NCBI RefSeq assembly: GCF_023101085.1
Contig: NZ_CP064703.1
Span: forward strand, 5,766,001 to 5,830,000
Reading direction: 5' to 3'
DNA from: Bradyrhizobium sp. 170
GTDB taxonomy: Bacteria; Pseudomonadota; Alphaproteobacteria; Rhizobiales; Xanthobacteraceae
Length of the DNA: 64,000 nucleotides
Under the pieces are notes generated by a model. The model was not told the origin of the DNA and did no database searches. It saw only the letters and a program-made list of their open reading frames with translations. The position numbers and the translations under genes were made by a program. Of this stretch, positions 8,854 to 17,141 are shown one piece after another. The first letter of the stretch is position 1. Each line of letters starts with the position of its first letter.

Positions 8854-10548
8854 CTAGGCGTTTGCAATACCGGCTACCCGCAATCCTTCGACGAACCGAT
8901 TGATGAAGCCCACATCATTGCAGAAGAAGAACTCCTGTCGCGCCGTTTCAATGTTGTAGTTTGGCTTGCGCTGCAGCAGTTCCGCGGCCACCGTTTCGGC
9001 CTGCGTCCGATCCCCGAGGAGGCCGAGCGACGCCGCAAGTGTCGCAAACGCCTGATAGGTGACGTTGGGCTGCCGTGTCGCCCGCCTCGCGAATTCGACC
9101 GCTATGTCATACTCGCCCAGCGAGAAGTGCGCCCAGGAGCGGACATGGTGGAAAGCAGAAATATGGCTGTCGCGCGGACTGAGCATGATCGCGCGATCGA
9201 GCAGCGTTTCCGCCTCGATCTCTCGCCCATACCAGAGTAAATTGAACCCTTGGGCGAAATAGGCCTGCGCAAAGCTCGGATTGAGCTCGAGGGATACGTC
9301 GAGAGCCGCCAGCGCTTCGTCGTTCTGATGATTCAAGCACAGGGCTCGTCCGAGCGCGCAGTGGCAGAAACAATCGAGTTCGTCGAGCGCCACCGCATGG
9401 CGTGCCTGGCGCAACGCGGTTTGCAGTCGCGCCGCGCGATCTTTCGGTTCGTCAATGAACGCGCGTTGCAGATTGACGTAGCTGAGCGCGCCATGGCCGC
9501 GCGCAAAATTCGGATCGGCCGCAATCGCCCGCTGAAAATAGGTTTCGGCGGAGTCAAATCCCGGCATGGTGAAGCGCCAAAAATTCCATAGACCGCGCTG
9601 ATAACAATCCCAGGCGTCCAGGCTTTCCGGCGCCTTGCGGGCAGCGAGCTGCTGCTCGACCTTCGACAGCTCGGGCTCGATCGTTGCGGCGATCTGCCGT
9701 GCCATCTCCTCCTGGATATCGAAGATATACTCCAGCCGCAGGTCGTATTTGTCGGCCCACAATTGCTTCCCATCCGCTGCTCGGACGAGTTCCGCCGTTA
9801 TCCGCACAACATCGCGGTTCTTGCGAACGCTGCCGACCATCACATACCTGACGCCCAGCAGCTCACCGATTTCGCGCGCATCCACCACGCGTCCCTGGAA
9901 CGCAATCGTCGAGTGTCGCGAGATCACCGAAAGCCACCGGTTACGGGCGAGAAGGCGAATAATGTCCTCCGTCAAGCCGTAGCTGAAGTAGTCGTTCTCG
10001 GGGTCATCAGACATGTTTCCAAACGGCATCACGGCGATGGACGATCGCGTGACCGCCTCCGCCTTGACGGATTCCGAGACGACATCGTCGAGGCGGGACA
10101 CTTCGGCGGAAACCGACACGCGGCCTGGAACGCTGCCCGGCGCATTGGGAACAAGCCGAGCCGCCTCTGCATCCGTTTTCGGCGCGTCGATGGCCTGAAC
10201 ATCGCCGACGAAGCGGAAGCCACGCTTGTGCAGCGTCCGAATGAGGGCCTGGTCGTTTCCGTTGTCGCCAAGCGCGCGCCGGGCGCCATTGATGCGGCTG
10301 GAGAGCGCCGCCTCGGAGATGATCCGGCCGTTCCAGATCGTCTCGATAAGCTCGTCCTTGCTGACAATCCGGTCGTGGTTGCGCACCAGATGAACGATGA
10401 GATCGAATACCTGGGGCTCAATATGTACCGCTTCCCCAAGCCGGCGCAGCTCCTGCTGGCTGAGGTCGATCTCGAACTCGGCAAATCGGTACTTTAATAC
10501 CACTTCTGCTGATCCGATACGAGGCTCCGCCCCTGTCAGGCGGTTCAC
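8854..10548 (-). CDS. CadC-like winged-helix regulator with TolB-like and TPR domains
   Basis: A 564-residue paralogue of the 1427-3016 regulator. Residues about 18-115 are an OmpR-type winged helix (EPQVFDLIVHL, IVSKDELIETIW, KRGFRFVGD). Residues about 170-300 are the TolB-like domain (SIAVMPFGNMSDDPENDYFSYGL, VRYVMVGSVRKN). The remainder is TPR-like (LDAWDCYQRGLWNFW, DPNFARGHGALSYV). The start used is GTG at 10546-10548; a GTG at 10503 just before the winged helix is an alternative. It faces a small hypothetical gene and the methyltransferase at 11046. The regulated gene and the signal are unknown. Confidence 0.85.
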   Translation of the reverse strand: MNRLTGAEPRIGSAEVVLKYRFAEFEIDLSQQELRRLGEAVHIEPQVFDLIVHLVRNHDRIVSKDELIETIWNGRIISEAALSSRINGARRALGDNGNDQALIRTLHKRGFRFVGDVQAIDAPKTDAEAARLVPNAPGSVPGRVSVSAEVSRLDDVVSESVKAEAVTRSSIAVMPFGNMSDDPENDYFSYGLTEDIIRLLARNRWLSVISRHSTIAFQGRVVDAREIGELLGVRYVMVGSVRKNRDVVRITAELVRAADGKQLWADKYDLRLEYIFDIQEEMARQIAATIEPELSKVEQQLAARKAPESLDAWDCYQRGLWNFWRFTMPGFDSAETYFQRAIAADPNFARGHGALSYVNLQRAFIDEPKDRAARLQTALRQARHAVALDELDCFCHCALGRALCLNHQNDEALAALDVSLELNPSFAQAYFAQGFNLLWYGREIEAETLLDRAIMLSPRDSHISAFHHVRSWAHFSLGEYDIAVEFARRATRQPNVTYQAFATLAASLGLLGDRTQAETVAAELLQRKPNYNIETARQEFFFCNDVGFINRFVEGLRVAGIANA

Positions 10549-10674
10549 GTTACAAACTAAGCAAAAACAGTCGCTTCCGGAGAAAAAACAAAGGTCTTCT
10601 CAAGGAATCCGCCAAGCAGGAACAGGCATCTCAATCTAAGGACGGGTCAATCATCGTTCAATCGGAGGATGGCC

Positions 10675-10998
10675 ATGACCGGCCTGTTGCTCAATCCCAC
10701 CAAGGCGGATTTTTCACCAGAAGGCTTGTTGCCGCACGAGGCCGCCATGCAACCTCGCGCAAGGATCCACGCAGGCAGCGTCACCAGCCCGCCCGTGCCG
10801 ACCGCGCGCCTGAGGCGCCTTCTCGACGGCTGGATTGCCGCCGCCAGCGCCTACCGCGAACGGCAAGCCGCCTGGCTCGCGTTGCACCGAGCTGGCAATC
10901 GCGGCCTGCACAACAAGCGCATCTACCGCGGTCCGATCGATGACGTCCTCGAAAGAGCCGCGCGGCTGCGCAAGCGGAGACGCCTCGAGCAGTCCTGA
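10675..10998 (+). CDS. Small hypothetical protein, Arg-rich
   Basis: A 107-residue protein I do not recognise. The ATG at 10675 is preferred over the one at 10669 because GGAGG at 10664-10668 gives 6-base spacing. The first half is loose; the second half is a charged helix pair (RLRRLLDGWIAAASAYRERQAAWLALH) followed by NKRIYRGPIDDVLERAARLRKRRRLEQ. No signal peptide or membrane segment. It lies 47 bases ahead of the predicted methanethiol methyltransferase on the same strand, so co-transcription is likely. Function unknown. Confidence 0.6.
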   Translation: MTGLLLNPTKADFSPEGLLPHEAAMQPRARIHAGSVTSPPVPTARLRRLLDGWIAAASAYRERQAAWLALHRAGNRGLHNKRIYRGPIDDVLERAARLRKRRRLEQS

Positions 10999-11045
10999 CC
11001 AAAGCAATTGCCAGACGTCAACATTTCAAACCCAGGAGATTTCAA

Positions 11046-11828
11046 ATGTCGATTACGATGCACACCGGACCGGACGCGGCGCCTCCCGCCGTCGCCTCTC
11101 TTGCAACGAGGCTGCTCACCCTTTGCTACGGCGGCCTCGCCTATCTGATTTTTTTCGGCACGTTCCTCTACGCGGTCGGCTTCGTCTCGGGATATGTCGT
11201 GCCCAAGACCGTCGACAGCGGTCCGGCGTCCTCGCTGCCGACGGCCTTGCTGGTCAATCTGGTGCTGATGTCGATCTTCGCCGTGCAACACAGCGGCATG
11301 GCGCGGCAGGGCTTCAAGAAGCTGTTCACGCGCTTCGCCTCGCCAGCGATCGAACGCTCCACCTACGTGCTGCTGGCGAGCCTCTCGCTGATACTGCTGT
11401 TCTGGCAATGGCAGCCGATGCCTGCGGCGGTCTGGAACATCGAAAATCCCGCCCTCGCCGGCGTCGTGACCGCGGGCGGCTTCCTGGGCTGGCTCATCGT
11501 GCTCTACAGCACATTCCTAATCAGCCATTTCGAGCTGTTCGGATTGACGCAAGTGGTCGCGCATTTTGCCGGACGCATGGCTGAGCCCATGAAGTTCAAG
11601 ACGCCGGGCCTGTATCGCCTGATCCGGCATCCGATCTATCTCGGCTTCATCATTGCCTTCTGGTCGACCCCGACGATGACGCTCGGCCATCTGCTGTTCG
11701 CTGCGGTAACGACGGCCTACATTTTCGTCGGCATCTATCTCGAAGAGCGCGATCTGGTGGCGATGTTCGGCAATGAATACCGGCGCTATCGCGAACGGGT
11801 GGCGATGCTGGTGCCCCGTCTGTTCTGA
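11046..11828 (+). CDS. mddA: Predicted methanethiol S-methyltransferase (MddA-like)
   Basis: A 260-residue integral membrane methyltransferase, with five or more hydrophobic helices (LTLCYGGLAYLIFFGTFLYAVGFVSG; STYVLLASLSLILLFW; GFLGWLIVLYSTFLIS). The signature of isoprenylcysteine-methyltransferase/NnrU-like enzymes is present near the C-terminus: LYRLIRHPIYLGF then YLEERDLVAMFGNEYRRYRERV. The arrangement, including AVQHSGMARQGFKK near residue 80, agrees with MddA, which uses S-adenosylmethionine to turn methanethiol into dimethyl sulfide and is known from Bradyrhizobium. A less specific phospholipid or NnrU-like methyltransferase remains possible. AAACCCAGGAGAT precedes the start. Confidence 0.75.
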   Translation: MSITMHTGPDAAPPAVASLATRLLTLCYGGLAYLIFFGTFLYAVGFVSGYVVPKTVDSGPASSLPTALLVNLVLMSIFAVQHSGMARQGFKKLFTRFASPAIERSTYVLLASLSLILLFWQWQPMPAAVWNIENPALAGVVTAGGFLGWLIVLYSTFLISHFELFGLTQVVAHFAGRMAEPMKFKTPGLYRLIRHPIYLGFIIAFWSTPTMTLGHLLFAAVTTAYIFVGIYLEERDLVAMFGNEYRRYRERVAMLVPRLF

Positions 11829-11852
11829 AGAAGACGATCGAACACGAAAAAC

Positions 11853-11890
11853 GCGCTCGTCAGGACGCCCTCAACGCACCCGACGAGCGC
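11853..11890 (+). terminator. Hairpin after the MddA-like gene
   Basis: Inverted arms GCGCTCGTC (11853-11861) and GACGAGCGC (11882-11890) begin 25 bases after the methyltransferase stop. The stem is perfect over 9 bases but the loop is 20 bases long and no T run follows, so this is a weak terminator call. Confidence 0.35.
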
Positions 11891-12072
11891 AACCGGTTCC
11901 GGTACCGGCTGCAATCAGGCTGTTAACCACCAGCCAGTAACCGCTCGCCGCCCCATAGGCTTTGCCTATGTGCGATTTTCGATGCCCTCGATAGCATTTT
12001 GAAATCGCAACAGGGGACAGCTTTATTGATGTTCCTCGCATTTTCCCTACTCATCAGAATCCACAACCTCTG

Positions 12073-12189
12073 ATGAGAACGCGAATGACATCGGCATACG
12101 AACCATGGAATGAAGCGCGCGGCGCCGAGATCATCGCCGAGCACGACAAGCTCGAAGGCGCGACGCTGGTGTCGCGAATGACCCAATGA
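12073..12189 (+). pseudogene. Possible fdsG (formate dehydrogenase gamma / NuoE-like) 5' remnant
   Basis: A 38-codon open stretch reads MTSAYEPWNEARGAEIIAEH followed by DKLEGATLV and then a stop. The block PW-EAR-x-EIIAEH-x5-EGATL resembles the N-terminus of FdsG/NuoE-type subunits, which would normally continue with PILHALQ. The likeness stops after EGATLV, so only the first exon-sized piece of the gene survives. The region 11829-12196 is otherwise empty. It is interesting beside the LysR gene at 3029, since such LysR genes often control fds operons. Confidence 0.45.
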
Positions 12190-12196
12190 CTTAGGT

Positions 12197-13258
12197 TCAC
12201 GTAAGTAGTGACCTGCAGTCGAGATCATCGACGGCAAGCATGATGCGTTCCAGATTATTCCACCAAATGACGGCAGGGATATTGTTCACGGCTTGCCACA
12301 CGGGCGTCGTGATTTGCCAAAGCACCGACAATCGATAATCGGCATCGAGCGCATGTCGATCGTAGCCCTGCACCCCGTGATCAACGAGCGCCTGGTGATA
12401 TTCGTCGAGGAGTGAACGTTCCATTTCTTTTCGTCGGTCAGGATACCAATGCATCGCTATCATGTGGGCCAGATCCCTCGAAGCGACGTCGAGACGCCAG
12501 CTGTCCCAGTCGAACAGTCGAGCATCGTCGGACTGATGGTCCCGCGGCAAAAATGTATTCCAGACGTGCGCGTCGCCCTGGGTGATCGTAAAATTCCGAT
12601 GCGAGTGATAGCGCTGAAGCAGACGAGGCGCAGAGCCGAGCAATCGTTCATAGAGCCGCCGCCGCTCGCGGGACAGTAAGTCGCCCGCCCGATCAGCAAA
12701 ACGGTGGAAATCGCTCGCGACCAGCTGCATCTGCCGATCAATAGCTTCGACGTCGAGCCACGTCCCTACGGAGACACCAAGTCGCGGACTGTCCCACCAA
12801 GAAGCGTGAAGGCGAGCATGCGCTCGAACGATCGCTCCACATTGCTGCCTTGTCGGCGGCAGCGGCCACTGCGTAGGGACGGCGTGGGTTTCTGTGAGGT
12901 CCTCAAGGAGAAGATGCCACGCACTCGTCTCTGCATCGCGATACGCCTCAAAGCAACGAGGCACTATGTTGGTCACCATCAGCGGCGCAATCTGATCATA
13001 GAATGCGACCTCCTGACGGCCGGCGTGAAGTGCATCTCCGACGTGATCAGGGTGACAAGTCTTGAAGATGAGGGAGCGAGGTGCGTCGTCAGTCGGTACA
13101 CTGTACGTCAAAGCCACCCGAATAATTCGAGAGAGGATGGTATCGCGGGAACTTTCGACTGTGACGTTGCTGACGTGAGGCTCGCCAAGCACGCCAGCTC
13201 GACGGAGTGTTGCGGTGAGATGTTCAGCCTGGATCGCTTCTGGAATTGGTTGCGTCAT
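12197..13258 (-). CDS. Aminoglycoside phosphotransferase/CHK-type kinase family protein
   Basis: A 353-residue soluble protein with the eukaryotic-kinase-like fold of the APH/choline-kinase superfamily. The catalytic loop is ITQGDAHVWNTF, where Asp and the downstream Asn are retained but the usual His before GD is Gln. The metal-binding Asp is in LFDWDSWRLDVASRDLAHMI. An N-terminal lobe (LIFKTCHPD; EVAFYDQIAP; LLEDLTET) matches the nucleotide-binding half. The family phosphorylates small hydroxylated molecules; the substrate here is unknown and antibiotic resistance should not be assumed. It stands alone on its strand. Confidence 0.8.
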   Translation of the reverse strand: MTQPIPEAIQAEHLTATLRRAGVLGEPHVSNVTVESSRDTILSRIIRVALTYSVPTDDAPRSLIFKTCHPDHVGDALHAGRQEVAFYDQIAPLMVTNIVPRCFEAYRDAETSAWHLLLEDLTETHAVPTQWPLPPTRQQCGAIVRAHARLHASWWDSPRLGVSVGTWLDVEAIDRQMQLVASDFHRFADRAGDLLSRERRRLYERLLGSAPRLLQRYHSHRNFTITQGDAHVWNTFLPRDHQSDDARLFDWDSWRLDVASRDLAHMIAMHWYPDRRKEMERSLLDEYHQALVDHGVQGYDRHALDADYRLSVLWQITTPVWQAVNNIPAVIWWNNLERIMLAVDDLDCRSLLT

Positions 13259-13362
13259 CGCTCTCCCCCCAATCCGGCGAAGCTAGCCTTTCTCGATTCC
13301 CGCCGCAATTTTCTGTTGAACACTTTCTTTCGGCGTGATCGACAGCTTCGCGGAAGCACCCG

Positions 13363-13410
13363 CCCCTCACCCCAACCCTCTCCCCGCAAGAGCGGGGCGA
13401 GGGAGAAGTG
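13363..13410. repeat. Dispersed CCCTCACCCCAACCCTCTCC-type palindromic repeat
   Basis: This C-rich then G-rich segment contains a 12-base stem (13376-13387 against 13392-13403, one G-T wobble) with an AAGA loop. Elements of this wording are widespread intergenic repeats in proteobacteria. It lies in the 196-base gap between the phosphotransferase start and the DUF4394 gene end, both read leftward. Confidence 0.7.
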
Positions 13411-13454
13411 AGCGGCTTCGCGCCAACCTACGTTCATCGTGCTTCAGGAATCTC

Positions 13455-14231
13455 CTACATTCCCATGATGGCGATATCCTTCACCGTGCCGCTGACGCCG
13501 GCGATCTTTGCAGACTCGGTGGCTTTTCCGGTGGCGAGATCGACGTTGTACAGTGTCCCGTCCACCATCAGCCAGGCTTCGTTCTTGCCGGCGCCATCGG
13601 ACCAGATATCAAACGCGACGCTGTCCGCCTTGATGCCGAGCTTGCCGATCGCGCCGAGCACGCCGTCATTCGGCGGCGCCTGCTTGATCAACCCACCGAT
13701 GGTCGCATCGATGTTGAACAGGGCCGTCTCCTTGGCGCCCTTCACCGAATTGGTATAGGCGCCGGCGACGATGTTCGGCTTTTCGCCCTTGTGCATGTCG
13801 CCCTCGGCATATTTGTGGTCGCCGTCCTTGGTCACCTTGCCGTCATCGACATTCGCCCGCAGGTTCATTCCGTCGGCGCCCATCACGCGCAGGCGATCCG
13901 CCACCGGATTGAAATCCACCGTCGCGGCCACACCCTTGGCAAGCGTGGTGTCAAGCTTCGATTTCATCGTGGCCTTGCCGTCCGTCGCGATGGTCACAAT
14001 GGTGCCATCGTCGACCAGTCCATAGAGCATGCCGTCGGCCGGACGGACGTCGATGCCGACCAGCGCACCGGAAATGCCGGTGACCTTGACGGACCCGGTT
14101 GCCTTCTTCTGCGCGGTATCGACCATCGCAATCGTGTCGCCGCCGATCAGGGCTGCGACCTGCGCGGCGTTGGCGGCTGCGGATGACAGCAACAATGCGG
14201 CCGAAGCGGCGAAAATTGAGCGAAAATTCAT
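13455..14231 (-). CDS. DUF4394 domain secreted protein
   Basis: A 258-residue exported protein. The start ATG at 14229-14231 gives a clean Sec signal (MNFRSIFAASAALLLSSAAANA-A) and has AGGGAGC 7 bases upstream. The mature protein is almost entirely a DUF4394 domain with repeating beta strands (VAALIGGDTIAMVDTAQ; LVGIDVRPADGMLYGLVDDG; VDFNPVADRLRVMGADGMNLRANVDDG), probably a propeller-like fold. Its biochemical role is not known. It is divergent from an ECF sigma factor gene and shares a promoter-like motif with it, so it is a likely member of that sigma regulon. Confidence 0.85.
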   Translation of the reverse strand: MNFRSIFAASAALLLSSAAANAAQVAALIGGDTIAMVDTAQKKATGSVKVTGISGALVGIDVRPADGMLYGLVDDGTIVTIATDGKATMKSKLDTTLAKGVAATVDFNPVADRLRVMGADGMNLRANVDDGKVTKDGDHKYAEGDMHKGEKPNIVAGAYTNSVKGAKETALFNIDATIGGLIKQAPPNDGVLGAIGKLGIKADSVAFDIWSDGAGKNEAWLMVDGTLYNVDLATGKATESAKIAGVSGTVKDIAIMGM

Positions 14232-14279
14232 CGTAAAGCTCCCTGTGTTCCTTGATCCTCTCGGGACCAACACAGCAGG

Positions 14280-14306
14280 TACCGGCGGCGCGGCGAAACG
14301 GATGCA
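14280..14306 (-). promoter_or_regulatory. Candidate ECF promoter for the DUF4394 gene
   Basis: On the minus strand TGCATCC (14306-14300) is followed after exactly 16 bases by GGTA (14283-14280), 49 bases before the DUF4394 start. The same two words with the same spacing face the sigma gene. The inverted pairing suggests -35 and -10 elements read by the adjacent ECF sigma factor. Confidence 0.5.
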
Positions 14307-14332
14307 GCCCACCAAAAATAAATTTCGGCACA

Positions 14333-14359
14333 TGCATCCAAATGCCGCATCTCAAGGTA
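14333..14359 (+). promoter_or_regulatory. Candidate autoregulated ECF promoter for the sigma operon
   Basis: TGCATCC (14333-14339), a 16-base spacer and GGTA (14356-14359) precede the sigma factor start by 24 bases. This repeats the motif facing the divergent DUF4394 gene. ECF sigma operons are commonly autoregulated, which fits this layout. Confidence 0.5.
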
Positions 14360-14383
14360 GAACAACTATGCAAGGGCATAGAC

Positions 14384-14962
14384 ATGACCGGAAATGGGAC
14401 CATCACCGCCAGGCTGCAGGCTCCCGACCTGCGCGATCAGGAGCGCGAGGCGCAGCTTGCCGCGGCCCTGGCGCGTTGCGCGGCGGGCGACCGCACCGCA
14501 TTGCGCGTGATCTACGACAGCGAGGCGCCGCGCATGGTCGGCATCGCGCGCCGCATCCTGTTCCGGCAGGACCTTGCGGAAGAGGCGGTGCATGACGCCT
14601 TTATCCGGATCTGGCGCGGCGCGGCCGGATTCGATCCACGCCGCGGCAGCGCGCGCGGCTGGCTCTATACGGTGGTGCGCAACCGCGCCCTCAGCATTCA
14701 TCGCGATGAGCATCGCTATGATACGTCAAATGAAAACGTAGAGGACATCGACTGTGAGACCACCCTGTCGCGGATGCCGGAGAGCAGCGCGCTGCGCCGG
14801 TGTCTCGAGCAGATCGACCGCCCCCGCCGCGACGTCGTGGTGCTCGCCTATGTTCACGGCATGAGCCACGGCGAATTGGCTGGACGGCTCAAGGTTCCGC
14901 TCGGCACGGTCAAAAGCTGGGTGCGGCGCAGCCTCTTTGCGCTGCAGGAGTGCATGGGATGA
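14384..14962 (+). CDS. ECF-type RNA polymerase sigma factor
   Basis: A 192-residue sigma-70-family factor. Region 2 is seen as LRVIYDSEAPRMVGIARRILFRQDLAEEAVHDAFIRIW and GSARGWLYTVVRNRAL, region 4 as DVVVLAYVHGMSHGELAGRL and KVPLGTVKSWVRRSLFALQ. The start ATG at 14384 is used because the upstream open frame lies across the promoter motif; AAGGG precedes it. The stop overlaps the anti-sigma start as ATGA. The factor is presumably held at the membrane by the product of the next gene and released on envelope or oxidative stress; the signal is inferred, not visible. Confidence 0.9.
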   Translation: MTGNGTITARLQAPDLRDQEREAQLAAALARCAAGDRTALRVIYDSEAPRMVGIARRILFRQDLAEEAVHDAFIRIWRGAAGFDPRRGSARGWLYTVVRNRALSIHRDEHRYDTSNENVEDIDCETTLSRMPESSALRRCLEQIDRPRRDVVVLAYVHGMSHGELAGRLKVPLGTVKSWVRRSLFALQECMG

Positions 14963-15711
14963 ACCCGCACGACGCCGATAATGCCACGGCCGCCGATTAC
15001 GTGATGGGCCTCCTGGACGGTGCGGAGCAGGCCGCCGCCGAACAACGCATCGCAACCGACCAATCGTTTGCTCAGGCTGTCAGGGCGTGGCGGGAACGGC
15101 TTTCGGACCTCGATCTCACGGCCGAGGAGACCCCACCGAGCGCGGCGCTTTGGCAGCGCATCGCGGACGAAACCAAAATCGCGCCGATCGACGCCCTGCC
15201 CTCCGCCCGCGCCGCGCTGCGGGGCACCACGCTGTGGGACAACATCCGGTTCTGGCGCGGTCTCGGTATCGGCGGCGCCTTCGCTGCGGCGCTTTTTGCA
15301 ACGATCATGATCGCTGCGCTGGCGACGTCGCGCCAGCTTCGTCACGACATGCTCGCCCTCGCCCAGCGCAAGCCGATTTACGTCGCCGTGCTGGTGAACG
15401 ACACGACGAAAGAGGCAGGCGCCATCGTCAACGCGTTTTCGAACGGCCGGGTCGAGCTGATACCGTTACGGCCGATCGAGGTTCCTGCCGGCCGCACGCT
15501 GCAGGTTTGGACCTTGTGGGATCGCGCGGTCGGCCCGAAATCGATCGGCGTCACCGGTCAGTCGCGCACGCTGCAGCTCGACCTGGAGGCGCTGCCGGAA
15601 ACCGTGCAGGATCAACTGTTCGAGATCACGCTGGAGCCGGAAGGCGGCTCACCCATCGGACGACCGACCGGCCCAATCCTGTTCAAGGGCAATGCGGCAC
15701 GGGCGTTGTAA
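14959..15711 (+). CDS. Anti-sigma factor (RskA-type)
   Basis: A 250-residue membrane protein translated from the ATGA overlapping the sigma gene stop. Residues 1-75 form a cytoplasmic anti-sigma domain (ADYVMGLLDGAEQAAAEQRI; AVRAWRERLSDL), with one membrane helix at about 100-122 (GLGIGGAFAAALFATIMIAALA). The outer domain is of the anti-sigma-K RskA type (PIYVAVLVNDTTKEAGAIVNAF; GRTLQVWTLWD; LFEITLEPEGGSPIGRPTGPILFKG). It would bind the ECF factor until a signal triggers its release. Confidence 0.9.
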   Translation: MNPHDADNATAADYVMGLLDGAEQAAAEQRIATDQSFAQAVRAWRERLSDLDLTAEETPPSAALWQRIADETKIAPIDALPSARAALRGTTLWDNIRFWRGLGIGGAFAAALFATIMIAALATSRQLRHDMLALAQRKPIYVAVLVNDTTKEAGAIVNAFSNGRVELIPLRPIEVPAGRTLQVWTLWDRAVGPKSIGVTGQSRTLQLDLEALPETVQDQLFEITLEPEGGSPIGRPTGPILFKGNAARAL

Positions 15712-15755
15712 TGGTCGAGCCGCGCTGCTCGTACGTGACGGCAGCCGATTCGATC

Positions 15756-16016
15756 TCAGCACCAACCCTTTTTCCAATGACCGGGCGGGCAGCCACGGCC
15801 CCGCCAGCCGACCTTGCGGCCGCGGCTCCAACCAAACGGTCGATAGCCGTGTCCACGGCCCCAACCATGGCCGTGGCCGCGTCCGCCCTTTACTTCGATC
15901 AGATCGGCATTGACCGCAGCACCGTGCATCAATGGATGAGCCAAAGGCAGCGCTATTGCTGGAGAAAGAAAGGCGATTGGCATTGCGAGCGCCATTCCCA
16001 AAAGTAGTTTACGCAT
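15756..16016 (-). CDS. Small secreted Gly/His/Arg-rich protein
   Basis: An 86-residue exported protein. ATG at 16014-16016 starts a Sec signal (MRKLLLGMALAMPIAFLSPAIA). The mature part is low complexity: LIEVKGGRGHGHGWGRGHGY then RGRGCPPGHWKKGW. Proteins of this form are common short periplasmic ORFs in Bradyrhizobium. The histidines could bind metal, but no function is known. It is convergent with the anti-sigma gene. Confidence 0.65.
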   Translation of the reverse strand: MRKLLLGMALAMPIAFLSPAIALPLAHPLMHGAAVNADLIEVKGGRGHGHGWGRGHGYRPFGWSRGRKVGWRGRGCPPGHWKKGWC

Positions 16017-16569
16017 GGACCATCCATTCCGGTTGAGTTGCGCAGGTGTCAGAACAGGAAAAAATGGCAATAGTTCCGCGCTTTTGAGACGGAGACTTTC
16101 AAAGCGCTACGAAATCTTCTTTCGAAAAGCTGAAAACGCAACCAGCAGGGCCATTCGACGCCACGCTGCAGTACACCGCCAGACGGCCTTCAAGCAACTT
16201 TTGCAAACGCTGGACGTTGATGCAGGCACATGCCGGGTGACAACCGGCCATAACGGAGATGATGGACGCGGTGCTATTTTGCCGGTTTCTGCCCGCGACA
16301 ACAACGCATCGGTACGCGCTGACATCTAACCTGTTCCTGGCTTGTGCACCTTCTCGGTAAGTCTTCAGATTTCCCATCGTTTTCAGGCCAGCGACGGCTT
16401 CGGCCATCTCCGTTCTGGATGCCGCTTCGCTCGCTAAGGGGCGAGTTCAAGGCGCGACCATCGACTCTTTCGCGCGGGATCAAGATATTCGGGAACGAAA
16501 CCGGCTGCCTCGCGTTAAAGGGATGAGCGGGTAATTCAGGAAAAGGAGAAATCCACCGGAAATATCAGC
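16017..16569. other. Gene-free stretch of about 550 bases
   Basis: No convincing coding frame is seen. Competing short frames on both strands lack ribosome sites and family likeness. The stretch ends in a strong rho-independent terminator (16570-16614) on the plus strand, so an untranslated RNA ending there is possible. Confidence 0.4.
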
Positions 16570-16614
16570 TCAAAAGCCCCGTCAGTTATTGTGATAGCTG
16601 GCGGGGTTTTAATT
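16570..16614 (+). terminator. Rho-independent terminator
   Basis: AGCCCCGTCAGTTAT pairs with ATAGCTGGCGGGGTT over at least 13 bases with two G-T wobbles, a TGTG loop, and a TTTTAATTT tail. No annotated plus-strand gene ends within 800 bases upstream. The small gene starting at GTG 16627 begins just after it. Confidence 0.75.
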
Positions 16615-16626
16615 TGGGAGAGGTTC

Positions 16627-16848
16627 GTGCCCTACGCGCTTTTCGACGGCGACAGACAGATCGGGTCGGGCTTTCCGACCGAGGCGGAGGTCTGGAAGCA
16701 AGCTCTCGATTGCCGCCTGATTTCTGATGTTCCAGTGGCCGACGAGGCAGGTGGACAGGTCCTGCCTGCCCACTACCACGTGAAGGAAATCAGAGAAGAG
16801 GATTGCTCGCCGGATCCAGCCTGGAAGCTTCCGGAGGAAATTTCCTGA
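16627..16848 (+). CDS. Small hypothetical protein
   Basis: A 73-residue acidic protein. GTG at 16627 is chosen because GGGAGAGG lies at 16616-16623. It reads VPYALFDGDRQIGSGFPTEA, then EVWKQALDCRLISDVPVADEAGG and HYHVKEIREED. No membrane or signal segment. It looks like a typical conserved rhizobial short protein, but I cannot name a family. It is convergent with the 16865-17062 small gene. Confidence 0.6.
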   Translation: MPYALFDGDRQIGSGFPTEAEVWKQALDCRLISDVPVADEAGGQVLPAHYHVKEIREEDCSPDPAWKLPEEIS

Positions 16849-16864
16849 CGCCGTCGCGCTATTG

Positions 16865-17062
16865 CTATGGAACCTGCTTGAGGAAGGTCAGGCCGCTGGC
16901 GGTCAGCCGTTCCTCACTGGTTTCCCCTTCGGCTACGAGCCTTTCAAGATATGTTTCGAGTGCCGGCAGCTTGCGGTCGAAATCGGCGTCGAGACCCATG
17001 AGTTCGCACGTCTTCCTGATACGCTCAATGGGCTTGTCGAAGATGTTGATTTCGGTATGCAT
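16865..17062 (-). CDS. Small hypothetical protein
   Basis: A 65-residue protein from ATG at 17060-17062. It reads MHTEINIFDKPIERIRKTCE, then LMGLDADFDRKLPALETYLERLVAEGETSEERL. Mostly helical and charged. Function unknown. It lies upstream-adjacent to no operon partner; the glnE gene on the same strand ends 79 bases before its start. Confidence 0.55.
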   Translation of the reverse strand: MHTEINIFDKPIERIRKTCELMGLDADFDRKLPALETYLERLVAEGETSEERLTASGLTFLKQVP

Positions 17063-17141
17063 CCCAGCCTCCTGTTCCCGCAACAATCCAAATCGGCCAT
17101 AAGAGTTCCGATCGTCCGGGTCCGGAAAGAACCGGAACGCT

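Noticed and set aside
12197..13258. Aminoglycoside resistance gene
   Set aside because: The fold is shared by many small-molecule kinases, the catalytic His is replaced by Gln, and nothing in the context suggests resistance.
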